A DNA stretch of 59,271 nucleotides from 20CM-2-65-7 sp035943355. GTDB taxonomy: Bacteria > Gemmatimonadota > Gemmatimonadetes > Gemmatimonadales > GWC2-71-9. The position numbers and the translations under genes are program-made. The notes beneath the pieces were generated by a model. That model was not told where the DNA came from and did not search any database. It was given only the letters and a program-made list of their open reading frames with translations. The stretch spans positions 1 to 59,271 of the forward strand of contig DASZCG010000345.1 in the NCBI GenBank assembly GCA_035943355.1. Direction: 5' to 3'. Of the stretch, positions 18,937-26,263 are shown in pieces; the stretch's first letter is position 1, and the number at the start of each line of letters is the position of its first letter.

Positions 18937-19250
18937 GCATGCCCAAAGTTTTGACCGCCGCGCGCGTGCGCGTGCCCGCCCAACACGAGACGGAATACGT
19001 GAACACGCTGCGCGAGCTGCGCCAGTTCGCTGAAGCCCGCGGCCAGAAGATCTGGCTGTTTCGCAACGCCAAGGACCCGCGGCTCTTCATCGAGTTCTCG
19101 GAGAGTCCCACGGAGATGTCGCATCGCGCCCAGGCCTCCCGGCTCCCCGAAGAGATCACGCTGGAGCGGCGGCTGCAGTCGATCGCGACCTACGCGCCCG
19201 ACGCGTGGGAGCTCTGGAGCGAGGTGAGCGTATGGCCCGTCGCACCATAA
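18933..19250 (+). CDS. Small protein of unknown function
   Basis: A 105-residue soluble alpha/beta protein starting at GTG 18933 (GTGA overlap with the E2 stop) or ATG 18939. It contains VRVPAQHETEYVNTLRELRQFAEARGQKIWLFRNAKDPRLFIEFSE, a pattern reminiscent of small dimeric ferredoxin-like barrels (a substrate-sized hydrophobic beta-alpha-beta). That resemblance is weak and I do not assign a family. Tight packing in the dehydrogenase/redox operon and normal codon use support a real gene. Confidence 0.65.
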   Translation: MSMPKVLTAARVRVPAQHETEYVNTLRELRQFAEARGQKIWLFRNAKDPRLFIEFSESPTEMSHRAQASRLPEEITLERRLQSIATYAPDAWELWSEVSVWPVAP

Positions 19251-19501
19251 CCGTCGACGGGGAGCGCTGGGAGGTATATCCCTCCGGCCGCGTCACCGTG
19301 TACGGCGCCGATCAGCTCGGCCTCATCTTCGAGAGCGGGACCGGCGCGCAACGCCGCCGCCGCGTGACACATTTCTCGCCGCTCGGCGCGCGCTCCCAGA
19401 CGCGCGCCTTCCTCGAGTTGTCGGACCGGGATCTGCTCGAGCTCTTTCGCCAGTCGCAGCCCGCCTGGACGGCTCCCGAGGTTTCGTACGCCGCACATTG
19501 A
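19232..19501 (+). CDS. Small protein of unknown function
   Basis: An 89-residue basic protein beginning MARRTITVDGERWEVYPSG, preceded by GAGGTGA. It overlaps the previous gene by 19 bp. It has short beta-strand-like segments (ITVDGERWEVYPSGRVTVYG, DQLGLIFESG) and a C-terminal helix (SDRDLLELFRQSQPAW). No known domain is recognised. The stop overlaps the first codons of the PHP gene. It is expected to be translated with its neighbours, but nothing shows a function. Confidence 0.6.
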   Translation: MARRTITVDGERWEVYPSGRVTVYGADQLGLIFESGTGAQRRRRVTHFSPLGARSQTRAFLELSDRDLLELFRQSQPAWTAPEVSYAAH

Positions 19502-20342
19502 TCTGCACTGCCATTCGACGGCATCCGACGGAGAGTGTGAGCCGGCTGAAGTGGCGCGCCGCGCGCGCGCGGTGGATCTCGCCGCGATCGCGCTGACCGA
19601 CCACGACACCACCGACGGCGTCGCGGATGCGACGCGCGAAGGGGCCACACTCGGCGTGCGCGTGATTCCGGGCTGCGAGTTCAGCGTGCGCGCTCCCTGG
19701 GGCGAGCTGCACGTGCTGGCGCTGTTTCTCCCGACCGAGAGCGAGCGGCTCCAGGACTTTCTGCGGGACACGCGGGCGGCCCGGCGTCGCCGCGGCGAGC
19801 AGATCGTCGCCAAGCTGCAGGGCCTCGGCGTGGACATCGACCTGGACGACGTGCAGTCGCAGCTCGCCGACGGCGACCGCGGCGCCTTGGGCCGCCCGCA
19901 TGTCGCCCGCGCGCTCGTCGATTCCGGTGCCTGCGAGGACATCACCGACGCCTTCCGCCGCTACTTGGGCCGGGGCCGGGCGGCCTACGTCGAGAAGCCG
20001 CTGCCTCAGCTCGCCGAAGTTACGGCGCTCGTGCACGACGTGGGTGGTCTGACCGTCGCAGCGCATCTCGGCGACCGTGGCACCGAAGCCCAGCTGCGCA
20101 TCTTTCAAGACCAGGGACTCGACTGCGTCGAGGTCCGGCACCCCAGCCACGCACCGGCGGTCCAGCAGCGCCTCATGCGCATCGCGGAGCGACTGGGACT
20201 CGGCATCAGCGGTGGTTCGGACTGGCATGGGGAGAGTGAATACGGCGAGTCGCATGCGCCGCTCGGCAGCATGGAGGTCCCGGAGACGTGGTTGCAGCAG
20301 CTCGAGCACCGCCTCGAGCTCAACGCGAGGAAGAGAGCATGA
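19497..20342 (+). CDS. PHP-domain phosphoesterase (RNase AM/YciV-like), non-canonical start
   Basis: Metal-dependent PHP phosphoesterase of the COG0613 type, whose members are 3',5'-nucleotide bisphosphate phosphatases or 5'-3' exonucleases. Metal ligands are visible in order: HCH in IDLHCHSTASDGE at the very N-terminus, LTDHDT, GCEFSV, LHVLAL, AAHLGD and GGSDWHGE. The HCH motif lies upstream of the first canonical start (GTG 19551). The only in-frame codon placed to open the protein is ATT 19497, which overlaps the previous stop as ATTGA. I therefore annotate from 19497 (281 residues), with an ATT start or a sequence error as explanations. It ends in an ATGA overlap with the peroxiredoxin. 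Confidence 0.85.
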   Translation: MDLHCHSTASDGECEPAEVARRARAVDLAAIALTDHDTTDGVADATREGATLGVRVIPGCEFSVRAPWGELHVLALFLPTESERLQDFLRDTRAARRRRGEQIVAKLQGLGVDIDLDDVQSQLADGDRGALGRPHVARALVDSGACEDITDAFRRYLGRGRAAYVEKPLPQLAEVTALVHDVGGLTVAAHLGDRGTEAQLRIFQDQGLDCVEVRHPSHAPAVQQRLMRIAERLGLGISGGSDWHGESEYGESHAPLGSMEVPETWLQQLEHRLELNARKRA

Positions 20343-20776
20343 GCGAACCGTTGGCCGTCGGCAGCAAGGCGCCGCCGTTCACGGCCGCGGCGTCCGACGA
20401 CCGCACGTACACGCTGGCCGATCTGCTCAAGCACGGACCGGTGGCGCTCGTCTTTTACCCGGGCAACAACACCCCGGGCTGAAACCGCCAACTCTCCGCC
20501 GTGCGCGATGAGATCGAAAAATTCAAGGCAGCACGGATGCAGCCGTTGGGCGTGAATCCGGCGAGCGTGGACAGTCACAAGAGCTACGTGGCAAAGTTCA
20601 AGTTCAATTTTCCGCTGCTCTCCGATCCCGATCGCGCGATCGCGGGCGCGTACAGCGCCGTGAAGGACGACGGCAAGGGGATCCAGCGGACCGTGTACGT
20701 CATTGGCCGCGACGGAACGGTGCACTTCGCGCAGCGCGGTGCCCCTCCGGTGGATGACATCGTCCGTGCCCGCTGA
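20339..20776 (+). CDS. Peroxiredoxin with in-frame TGA at the peroxidatic position: probable selenoprotein
   Basis: Thioredoxin-fold peroxiredoxin (AhpC/TSA, BCP-like), 145 codons, reading through one TGA at codon 48 (20480-20482). The TGA falls exactly where the family has the catalytic cysteine: FYPGNNTPG-[TGA]-NRQLSAVRDE, the PxxxTxxC motif. Both sides are intact peroxiredoxin (SKAPPFTAAASDDRTYTLADL before; FNFPLLSDPDRAIAGAY and YVIGRDGTVHFAQRG after) in one frame, and the protein encodes no cysteine elsewhere. I read TGA as selenocysteine. Short hairpins (for example CGAT-GAG-ATCG, 20506-20516) lie at SECIS distance. SelA-D are not in the window. A nonsense mutation is the alternative. 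Thioredoxin reductase is encoded in the same run. Confidence 0.78.
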
Positions 20777-21491
20777 TCTCCACGGCAAGGTCGCCCTCAT
20801 TACGGGTGTCGGGCGCGTCGGGCAAATCGGCCACGCCGTGGCCCGTGGCCTGGGGCGGGCCGGCGCCAAACTGCTGCTCGCGGACGTCAACGCGGTCGGT
20901 CTCGCCGACCGGGTCAAGGAGTTTGCGGCCGAGGGCATAGCCGCCAAGGCCTCCGCCGGTGATCTCACCCAGCCGGAGGCGGCGCAGGCGGCCGCCGCCG
21001 CCGTTCAGTCGCAGTTCGGCGGCCTCGACATCGTGGTGAACGTCGCGGGAGGGTTCTTCAGCTTCGGGCCGTTCACCGAAGTGCAGCCCGACGCGCTTGA
21101 TCGCGAGCTCGCCGTCAACTTCAAGACGGCATTCTTCATGTGCCAGGCGGCGATTCCGGCGCTGCTGGCGCGCGGCGGCGGCGCGATCGTGAACTTTGCG
21201 TCGATTGCCGTCGTGCGCTCATTGATGCACATGTCGGCCTACAGCGCGGCAAAGTCGGCGGTGGCGGGACTGACCCGGGCGCTCGCGCGAGAATATCGCG
21301 ACGCCGGCATTCGTGTGAACGCGGTCGCGCCTGCGACCGTGCGGACCGCCGACAACGTCGCGCAGATGCAGGACCCCAAAGCGCCGCTCGTCGAGCTGGA
21401 GGAGGTGGTCAACACCGTACTCTTCCTGGCGAGTGACGAGGCCAATGCCATCACCGGACAAGTCGTCCCGATCACCGGGAAGGCGTACTAG
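20754..21491 (+). CDS. Short-chain dehydrogenase/reductase
   Basis: Classical SDR fold of about 245 residues. The NAD(P)-binding start VALITGVGRVGQIGHAVARGLGRAG is a variant of TGxxxGxG, followed by NVAGG (NNAG-equivalent) and the catalytic YSAAK with upstream NFAS. It starts at ATG 20754 or GTG 20766, overlapping the peroxiredoxin end. The C-terminus GQVVPITGKAY follows the usual 'G..i.vdGG' pattern. The substrate is unknown; 3-oxoacyl-ACP-reductase-like proteins look similar. It is part of the overlapped run with the FolM-like gene, which starts on its stop (TAGTG). Confidence 0.85.
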   Translation: MTSSVPADLHGKVALITGVGRVGQIGHAVARGLGRAGAKLLLADVNAVGLADRVKEFAAEGIAAKASAGDLTQPEAAQAAAAAVQSQFGGLDIVVNVAGGFFSFGPFTEVQPDALDRELAVNFKTAFFMCQAAIPALLARGGGAIVNFASIAVVRSLMHMSAYSAAKSAVAGLTRALAREYRDAGIRVNAVAPATVRTADNVAQMQDPKAPLVELEEVVNTVLFLASDEANAITGQVVPITGKAY

Positions 21492-22222
21492 TGCGGCTCG
21501 AAGGCACGACGGCGCTGGTCACTGGAGCGGGGCGCCGCATCGGGCAGGCGATCGCGATCGGGCTGGCCCAATCGGGGTGCGACGTGGCCGTGCATTACCA
21601 TGGGTCCAAGCAGGGAGCTGAAGCGACGGCGACCGCGGTGCGCGCCGCGGGCCGCCGAGCGGAGCTGATTCGGGGGGACTTGAGCGACCCCATGGCAGCG
21701 CGCGGGCTCGCGGATCAAGCGGTGCGCTCCTTCAAGCGTCTCGACGTCGTCGTCAATTCCGCGGCGATCATGGTGCGCCAGAATGTCGAGGACGTGACGC
21801 CCGCGAGCTGGGACGAGACGCTCGACCTCAACCTCCGCGCCATGTTCTTCGTCTCGCAGGGCGCGATTCCGCATCTGCGGCGCGCCAAGGGCAAGATCGT
21901 CAACATCGCCGACTTGGCGGGTCTCGAGCCGTGGCCGGCGTACGTGCCACACTGTGTCAGCAAGGCGGGCGTCGTGATGCTGACCCAGGCCCTGGCGCGC
22001 GCGCTCGCGCCCGACATCGCGGTCAACGCGATCGCTCCCGGGGCCGTGCTGCTGCCCGACGAGTGGGACGACAAGGCGCGAGAGCACATCCGCGAGACCA
22101 CGCCGCTCAATCGCCTCGGCGAGCCGGCCGACGTGGTAGCCGCCGTGCGGTTCCTGTTGAGCGGCACCGATTACGCCACCGGAACCATCCTCGTGGTCGA
22201 TGGAGGGAGACTCATCCGCTGA
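21491..22222 (+). CDS. Short-chain dehydrogenase of the pteridine reductase/FolM type
   Basis: SDR of 243 residues with TGAGRRIGQAIA, the TGxxxRxG form characteristic of pteridine reductase 1 and FolM. It then has HYHGSKQGAEA (binds the NADPH phosphate), NSAA, and a C-terminal GTILVVDGGRLI. The usual catalytic Tyr-x3-Lys region reads YVPHCVSKAG, so the Tyr-Lys spacing differs from the classical YxxxK while the Lys is kept. Reduction of dihydromonapterin or dihydrofolate is the family-based guess. It begins at GTG 21491, sharing a base with the previous stop. Confidence 0.8.
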   Translation: MRLEGTTALVTGAGRRIGQAIAIGLAQSGCDVAVHYHGSKQGAEATATAVRAAGRRAELIRGDLSDPMAARGLADQAVRSFKRLDVVVNSAAIMVRQNVEDVTPASWDETLDLNLRAMFFVSQGAIPHLRRAKGKIVNIADLAGLEPWPAYVPHCVSKAGVVMLTQALARALAPDIAVNAIAPGAVLLPDEWDDKAREHIRETTPLNRLGEPADVVAAVRFLLSGTDYATGTILVVDGGRLIR

Positions 22223-22944
22223 GGGACGTCGTCGTGGTCGGTGGGGGCTGCTACGGGACGTTCTACGCGTCGCAACTCGCGACAGCCAAGGCGCGCGGCA
22301 AGACCGATTACCGCACCGTCATCGTGGTCGATCGCAACCCAGATTGCCAGGCGAAACGCGAGCTGGGGGAAGCGCCTGATCGGCAATTCGTGGTGTCCGA
22401 TTGGACCGCGTTCTTCGACGACTGGCTGACCCACGCGCCTCGGACCCCGCACCCCGCACCTGATGACCAAATCGTCCCCAGCCCTCACATGCCCCATCTT
22501 ATGTTCGAGTGGGTGCTTCGACGCGCGCGCGGGCGCTGGCCCACGCGGCGCATCTCGGTCGAGCCGGTGCCCGGCACATTTCCAACACCATACGATCGGT
22601 CCAGTGCCGGTCCCGATTTGACGCGCTACGTCTCGTGGGCCGATTGGATCTGCCCGACGCACTGTATTGAACCCAGGCTCTGCCCCGCGATCGGCGCGCC
22701 GCGAACGTGGGAGATGTCGGACTCGGTCCGGGCGCTTGCCGAGCGGCTGCACGTCGCCGGTCCGGCGTTATTCGTGTGCAAGCACCAGGTGTTCGGCGTC
22801 GGCATGTTCTCGGCGCAAGCCGTGCGTGCCGGTGACCGGCTCGTTGCAGAGGCCGGCGCGGGCGGCGAGCCCGCCGCGATCCTGGTGGGCACAATCTCGA
22901 GCTGCCATGGGGCGCTGAATCTGTTGACGCTGGGGCGCGCGTGA
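22219..22944 (+). CDS. Rossmann-type protein with a cysteine cluster, function unknown
   Basis: About 241 residues. It opens with a dinucleotide-binding pattern RDVVVVGGGCYGTFYASQLATAK followed by an acidic strand end (VIVVDRNPDC), and carries a compact cysteine motif C-P-T-H-C-x5-C near residues 146-156, which could hold a metal or Fe-S cluster. The C-terminus has CKHQVFGVGMFSAQ and SSCHGALNL. I do not recognise the family. The first beta strand requires a start at CTG 22219 (overlapping the FolM stop as CTGA); the nearest canonical start is GTG 22234. It ends in a GTGA overlap with the DUF309 gene and lies close to thioredoxin reductase, so a redox role is possible. Confidence 0.65.
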   Translation: MRDVVVVGGGCYGTFYASQLATAKARGKTDYRTVIVVDRNPDCQAKRELGEAPDRQFVVSDWTAFFDDWLTHAPRTPHPAPDDQIVPSPHMPHLMFEWVLRRARGRWPTRRISVEPVPGTFPTPYDRSSAGPDLTRYVSWADWICPTHCIEPRLCPAIGAPRTWEMSDSVRALAERLHVAGPALFVCKHQVFGVGMFSAQAVRAGDRLVAEAGAGGEPAAILVGTISSCHGALNLLTLGRA

Positions 22945-23282
22945 ATCCCAACGAGCGTCGCCGCTATCTGGAGCACGCGCGCGATCTGTTCAATTCCGGT
23001 GACTACTGGTTGGCCCACGAGGCGTTGGAAACAGTCTGGCGTTCTATTATTAGTGAGAACGAGGCACGGGTCTGGCAGGGCTTTATCCAGGCGGCCGCGG
23101 CCCTGCTGCATCGTGCCCGCGGGAACCGCCACGGCACGGTAGTGGTTGGAGCGGCAGCACTGGCAAAGCTGACCGGACCGCAGCAACCCGAAATCGAATA
23201 CGAGATGGTGGACTTTCGCGCGCAGTTGGCGCGCGCCCTCGCGGGGGAGGGCAATCCCCCACGATTGGAATTCATCGCGTGA
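22941..23282 (+). CDS. DUF309 family protein
   Basis: A 113-residue all-helical protein of the DUF309 family, recognised from LFNSGDYWLAHEALETVWR (the conserved HExxE/W core), followed by WQGFIQAAAALLHRARGN. No biochemical function is established for this family. GTG start within GTGA of the previous gene; its own stop overlaps the GTG of thioredoxin reductase. Length and motif are typical for the family. Confidence 0.85.
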   Translation: MNPNERRRYLEHARDLFNSGDYWLAHEALETVWRSIISENEARVWQGFIQAAAALLHRARGNRHGTVVVGAAALAKLTGPQQPEIEYEMVDFRAQLARALAGEGNPPRLEFIA

Positions 23283-24250
23283 CTAAGCGTGTCGCACTCA
23301 TCTACGACGTCGTGATCGTCGGCGCCGGTCCCGCGGGGCTGTGCGCCGCGTTGTACGCTGGCCGGGGCATGCTCAAAGCCGTCACCATCGAGCGCGGTGC
23401 ACCAGGCGGCGAGCTGCTCAATACCGATCTCATCGAAGACTACATCGGCTTCGAGAGCATCAAAGGGTGGGATCTCGCGCAGAAGATGACCGAACACGCC
23501 AAGAAGTTCGGCGCTGAAATTGTTACCGATACGGTGGACCGGATCGGCAGGGAAGCGGACGGCTGGTTCGACGTCGAAACCGCCCGCGGCAACACGTACC
23601 GCAGCCAGGCGGTGATCCTCACAGCGGGCGGCACACCGGTGAAGCTCGGTGTGCCCGGGGAAAAAGAATATGCCGGCAAAGGGGTCTCTTACTGTGCGGT
23701 CTGCGACGGCGCGTTCTTCAAGGGTGAGCATCTCGCGGTCGTGGGCGGCGGGGACGCGGCGGTGGAAGAGGCCGATTACCTGACGCGCTATGCCAGCAAG
23801 GTGACGCTGGTGCACCGCCGCGAGGAGTTCCGCGCCTCGAGGCTCCTGCAAGAACGCGCATTTACCAATCCCAAGATCGCCGTCATTCGCAACACGGTCG
23901 TCCCGGAGATCGCCGGCAACGCGAAGGGCGTCACGCACGCGGTATTGGAGCACACGACCACGGGCAAACGCTCCAATCTCGATGTGGGTGGCGTATTCAT
24001 CTTCGCAGGGTTCAAGCCCAACACGCAGCTCGTGGAAGGTCACGTCGATCATGACGCCGGCGGCTACCTGATTACCGATAACAAGATGATGACATCGATG
24101 GCCGGGCTGTTTGCCGCCGGTGACGTGCGCAGCCAGGTGACGCGCCAGATCACCACCGCCGTCGGGGACGCCACGACCGCGGCCATCGCCGTCGAGAAGT
24201 ACCTCAAGTCGGTGCGCGAGAGCGACGGCAAGGTCATGGCCCGCAAGTGA
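23279..24250 (+). CDS. trxB: Thioredoxin reductase
   Basis: FAD/NADPH flavoenzyme of 323 residues that reduces thioredoxin in the cytoplasm. It has GAGPAGLCAALYAGRG for FAD, ERGAPGGELLNTDLIEDYIGF, the redox-active CAVC (Cys139, Cys142), GGGDAAVEEADYLT for NADPH with the following HRREEFRAS, and a C-terminal GLFAAGDVRSQ. It starts at GTG 23279 overlapping the DUF309 stop. It shares the transcript with the Sec-type peroxiredoxin at 20339, a natural client through thioredoxin. Confidence 0.95.
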   Translation: MTKRVALIYDVVIVGAGPAGLCAALYAGRGMLKAVTIERGAPGGELLNTDLIEDYIGFESIKGWDLAQKMTEHAKKFGAEIVTDTVDRIGREADGWFDVETARGNTYRSQAVILTAGGTPVKLGVPGEKEYAGKGVSYCAVCDGAFFKGEHLAVVGGGDAAVEEADYLTRYASKVTLVHRREEFRASRLLQERAFTNPKIAVIRNTVVPEIAGNAKGVTHAVLEHTTTGKRSNLDVGGVFIFAGFKPNTQLVEGHVDHDAGGYLITDNKMMTSMAGLFAAGDVRSQVTRQITTAVGDATTAAIAVEKYLKSVRESDGKVMARK

Positions 24251-24888
24251 AGATCGTCCAGATTCCCAACGGCGTGTTTGCCGAGAACTGTTACCTCGTC
24301 GTCGATGAGCAGGCGCGCGAATGCGCCATCGTCGATCCGGGAGAAGAGGCCGGGTTGATCCTGCACAAAGTGAAGGAGTCGGGCGCCCGGCCCGTCGCGA
24401 TCTGGCTGACGCACGCGCATCTCGATCACGTCCTGGGTGTGGCGCGGGTGGCGAGCGAAACGGGCGCGGCGATCTGGCTCCATCCAGGGGACCAGCCGCT
24501 CTACGACGCCGTGCCCGACCAGGCCGCCTGGTTTGGCCTCGCGCCGCCGGGCCCGCTGCCGGCGCCCGACCAGGCGATGGTGCCCGGTCAGCGCCTGCGC
24601 GTCGGCCAGCTCAGCTTCGAGATCCGGCACGCGCCCGGTCATTCACCCGGCAGCGTCTGCCTGCTCGGACCAGGCGTGGCGCTCACCGGCGACGTGTTGT
24701 TTGCGGGGTCGATTGGACGGACCGACCTGCCGGGCGGGGACTTCGAAACGCTCATCGGCAGCATCGAGCGTGAGTTGCTCCCGCTACCCGATGATACCAT
24801 CGTGTACAGCGGTCATGGACCCGAAACCACCATCGGACGCGAGCGCGCCTCGAATCCCTTCCTCACCGGCGTCTACCGGATCGTCTAA
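24247..24888 (+). CDS. Metallo-beta-lactamase-fold hydrolase (glyoxalase II-like)
   Basis: Zinc hydrolase of 213 residues. The motif THAHLDH (His56, His58, Asp60, His61) is complete, with later ligands in HAPGHSPGSVCLL and TGDVLFAGSIGRTD and a C-terminal SGHGPETTIGRE. Overall it resembles the short bacterial YcbL/GloB-like thioesterases that hydrolyse hydroxyacyl-thiol conjugates. Actual substrate unknown. GTGA overlap with trxB. A small zinc-ribbon frame begins inside its 3' end. Confidence 0.88.
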   Translation: MKIVQIPNGVFAENCYLVVDEQARECAIVDPGEEAGLILHKVKESGARPVAIWLTHAHLDHVLGVARVASETGAAIWLHPGDQPLYDAVPDQAAWFGLAPPGPLPAPDQAMVPGQRLRVGQLSFEIRHAPGHSPGSVCLLGPGVALTGDVLFAGSIGRTDLPGGDFETLIGSIERELLPLPDDTIVYSGHGPETTIGRERASNPFLTGVYRIV

Positions 24889-25000
24889 AACGCCGCGCTG
24901 CATGCGATGCGGGGCGGAAGTCCGGCCGAAACCGTGGGGTTGTAAGAATCCGTGTCCGAATTGCGGATTCATCTACCCCCTCGGCGACTGCTCTGATTAA
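24815..25000 (+). CDS. Small zinc-ribbon protein
   Basis: A 61-codon frame whose last 34 residues form a clear zinc-ribbon-like module: PRCMRCGAEVRPKPWGCKN followed by PCPNCGFIYPLGDCSD, with cysteine pairs CxxC and CxxC plus two extra Cys. The first ATG in frame that keeps all cysteines is 24815, giving a Ser/Pro-rich N-terminus that overlaps the hydrolase gene by 74 bp. The conserved part may simply start later at a non-canonical codon. Probably a real small metal-binding protein; function unknown. Confidence 0.5.
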   Translation: MDPKPPSDASAPRIPSSPASTGSSKTPRCMRCGAEVRPKPWGCKNPCPNCGFIYPLGDCSD

Positions 25001-25019
25001 TCACATTCTCGCCATCGTA

Positions 25020-25868
25020 TTGCTGGGCATCGACTGCGCCGCCCGCGCGGGCCGCATTCAGCTGGCCACGTGGGCGTCCGGCGGGCGCCTCTCGTTCGCG
25101 GACGCGCTGCGCCTCAACCTGTACGGGGAAGCGGCGTCCACGCTGACGCCGAATCGGTTAGGCGGAGAGCCGGCGCGGTTTCTCGGCATGACGTGGTCGG
25201 GGTTGCGTGTCGTGATGGCGCTGGTCGCGCTGGGCGTGGAAGTCGCTGCGGAATGGCCCGTGTTCGGGATCATGGCGCTGGCGCTCGCCGCCTACTACGT
25301 CCCCGATTGGAGCCAGGCCGCGGACCGCTTCCTCAGTCACAGCCTCGCGCGCGATCTGCTCGGCATCGAGCTCGTCGCGCTCGTCCTGCTGATCTTGGTT
25401 TGGACGTTGCAGCGTCTGGTGCGCCCCGGCGCGATCCGGCATCGCGTGCGGCGGCAATGGCGCGTCGCGCTCGCGCACGTGCGCCGCGCGCCGTGGTGGG
25501 TGTTGTTCGCGGGCGCGTTACTGACGGCCGTGAGCCTCGCCGCGCGCGCCTTGATTCTCCCGGCCCTCGCGTGGGGCCATCCCGATGCGCCGCCCTTCGG
25601 CGTGATGTTCTTCGGGTCGCTCGCGCTGATTCACGCCCCGCTCGTCGTGCCGTTGCCGTCGGGCGGCGGCGGCATCGAGGTCGCGTTTCTGTCCGGATTC
25701 GCGGGCGATTTCGGGGCGGGGCATCAAGTGACGATGCTGCTCCTGTGGCGCTTCTATACGACGATCGTGCTGACGATCCTGGGTATCTATCTGCTGGTGC
25801 GCACGCACGGCACCAAGGCCGCCACGGAGCTGTTCACCGTCGGCTGGTTCCGCCGGCCCCGCCGGTAG
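25020..25868 (+). CDS. Lysylphosphatidylglycerol synthase TM-region (UPF0104/YbhN-like) membrane protein
   Basis: Polytopic inner-membrane protein of about 282 residues related to the flippase-like TM region of MprF (UPF0104). It shows LNLYGEAASTLTPNRLGGEPARF and, near the end, PLPSGGGGIEVAFLSGFAG, the two conserved reentrant-loop signatures, with about seven helices. The start is uncertain: TTG 25020 is the nearest usual codon but truncates helix 1. The open frame upstream (INHILAIVLLGID) suggests ATT 24996 or CTG 24993, overlapping the zinc-ribbon stop. The 3' end overlaps the convergent cupin by 35 bp. The lipid substrate is unknown. Confidence 0.78.
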   Translation: MLGIDCAARAGRIQLATWASGGRLSFADALRLNLYGEAASTLTPNRLGGEPARFLGMTWSGLRVVMALVALGVEVAAEWPVFGIMALALAAYYVPDWSQAADRFLSHSLARDLLGIELVALVLLILVWTLQRLVRPGAIRHRVRRQWRVALAHVRRAPWWVLFAGALLTAVSLAARALILPALAWGHPDAPPFGVMFFGSLALIHAPLVVPLPSGGGGIEVAFLSGFAGDFGAGHQVTMLLLWRFYTTIVLTILGIYLLVRTHGTKAATELFTVGWFRRPRR

Positions 25869-26190
25869 GCGCAGGCGCCATCGCCATCAACACGATCGTG
25901 CGTTCGCTCGCGCGCGCGACACCGTGCGGGATGGAGGCCGGGGCGACGATCAAATCGCCGGGACCCGCCGCGACGGTGTTCTCGCCGATGATGAAAGTAG
26001 CCTTTCCACTGAGCACCACATAGAATTTGTCGGCGCCCGCGTGCGTGTGCACCGATTGGCTTTGTCCCGGCTCGAAGCAGTTGAGCCCCACGATCAGGCG
26101 GTGGGATCGAAAGCAGTCGAGCTTCGTCATGGCGTCCGCGCGGAACGCGGCGCGCTCGAGCAGATGCTGCACCAATTCTGGGGATTCCAT
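25834..26190 (-). CDS. Cupin-domain protein
   Basis: A 118-residue single-domain cupin: SQSVHTHAGADKFYVVLSGKATFIIGE (motif 1, HxH with Lys/Asp in place of the usual Glu) and AGPGDLIVAPASIPHGVARAS (motif 2, with His). It probably binds one metal. ATG 26190 is chosen because AGGA lies 8-9 nt upstream and the first residues MESPELVQHLLERAAF fit a helix; a longer frame to 26334 is Ser/Arg-rich and unlikely. It is convergent with the UPF0104 gene and divergent from the aspartase gene. Substrate unknown. Confidence 0.83.
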   Translation of the reverse strand: MESPELVQHLLERAAFRADAMTKLDCFRSHRLIVGLNCFEPGQSQSVHTHAGADKFYVVLSGKATFIIGENTVAAGPGDLIVAPASIPHGVARASERTIVLMAMAPAPTGGAGGTSRR

Positions 26191-26263
26191 GGGCGATTCC
26201 TGGCTCCAGACGGACGATACGCGCAGGGAGCGAAATGATACGACTGGGACCGGGGGTGGGCCA

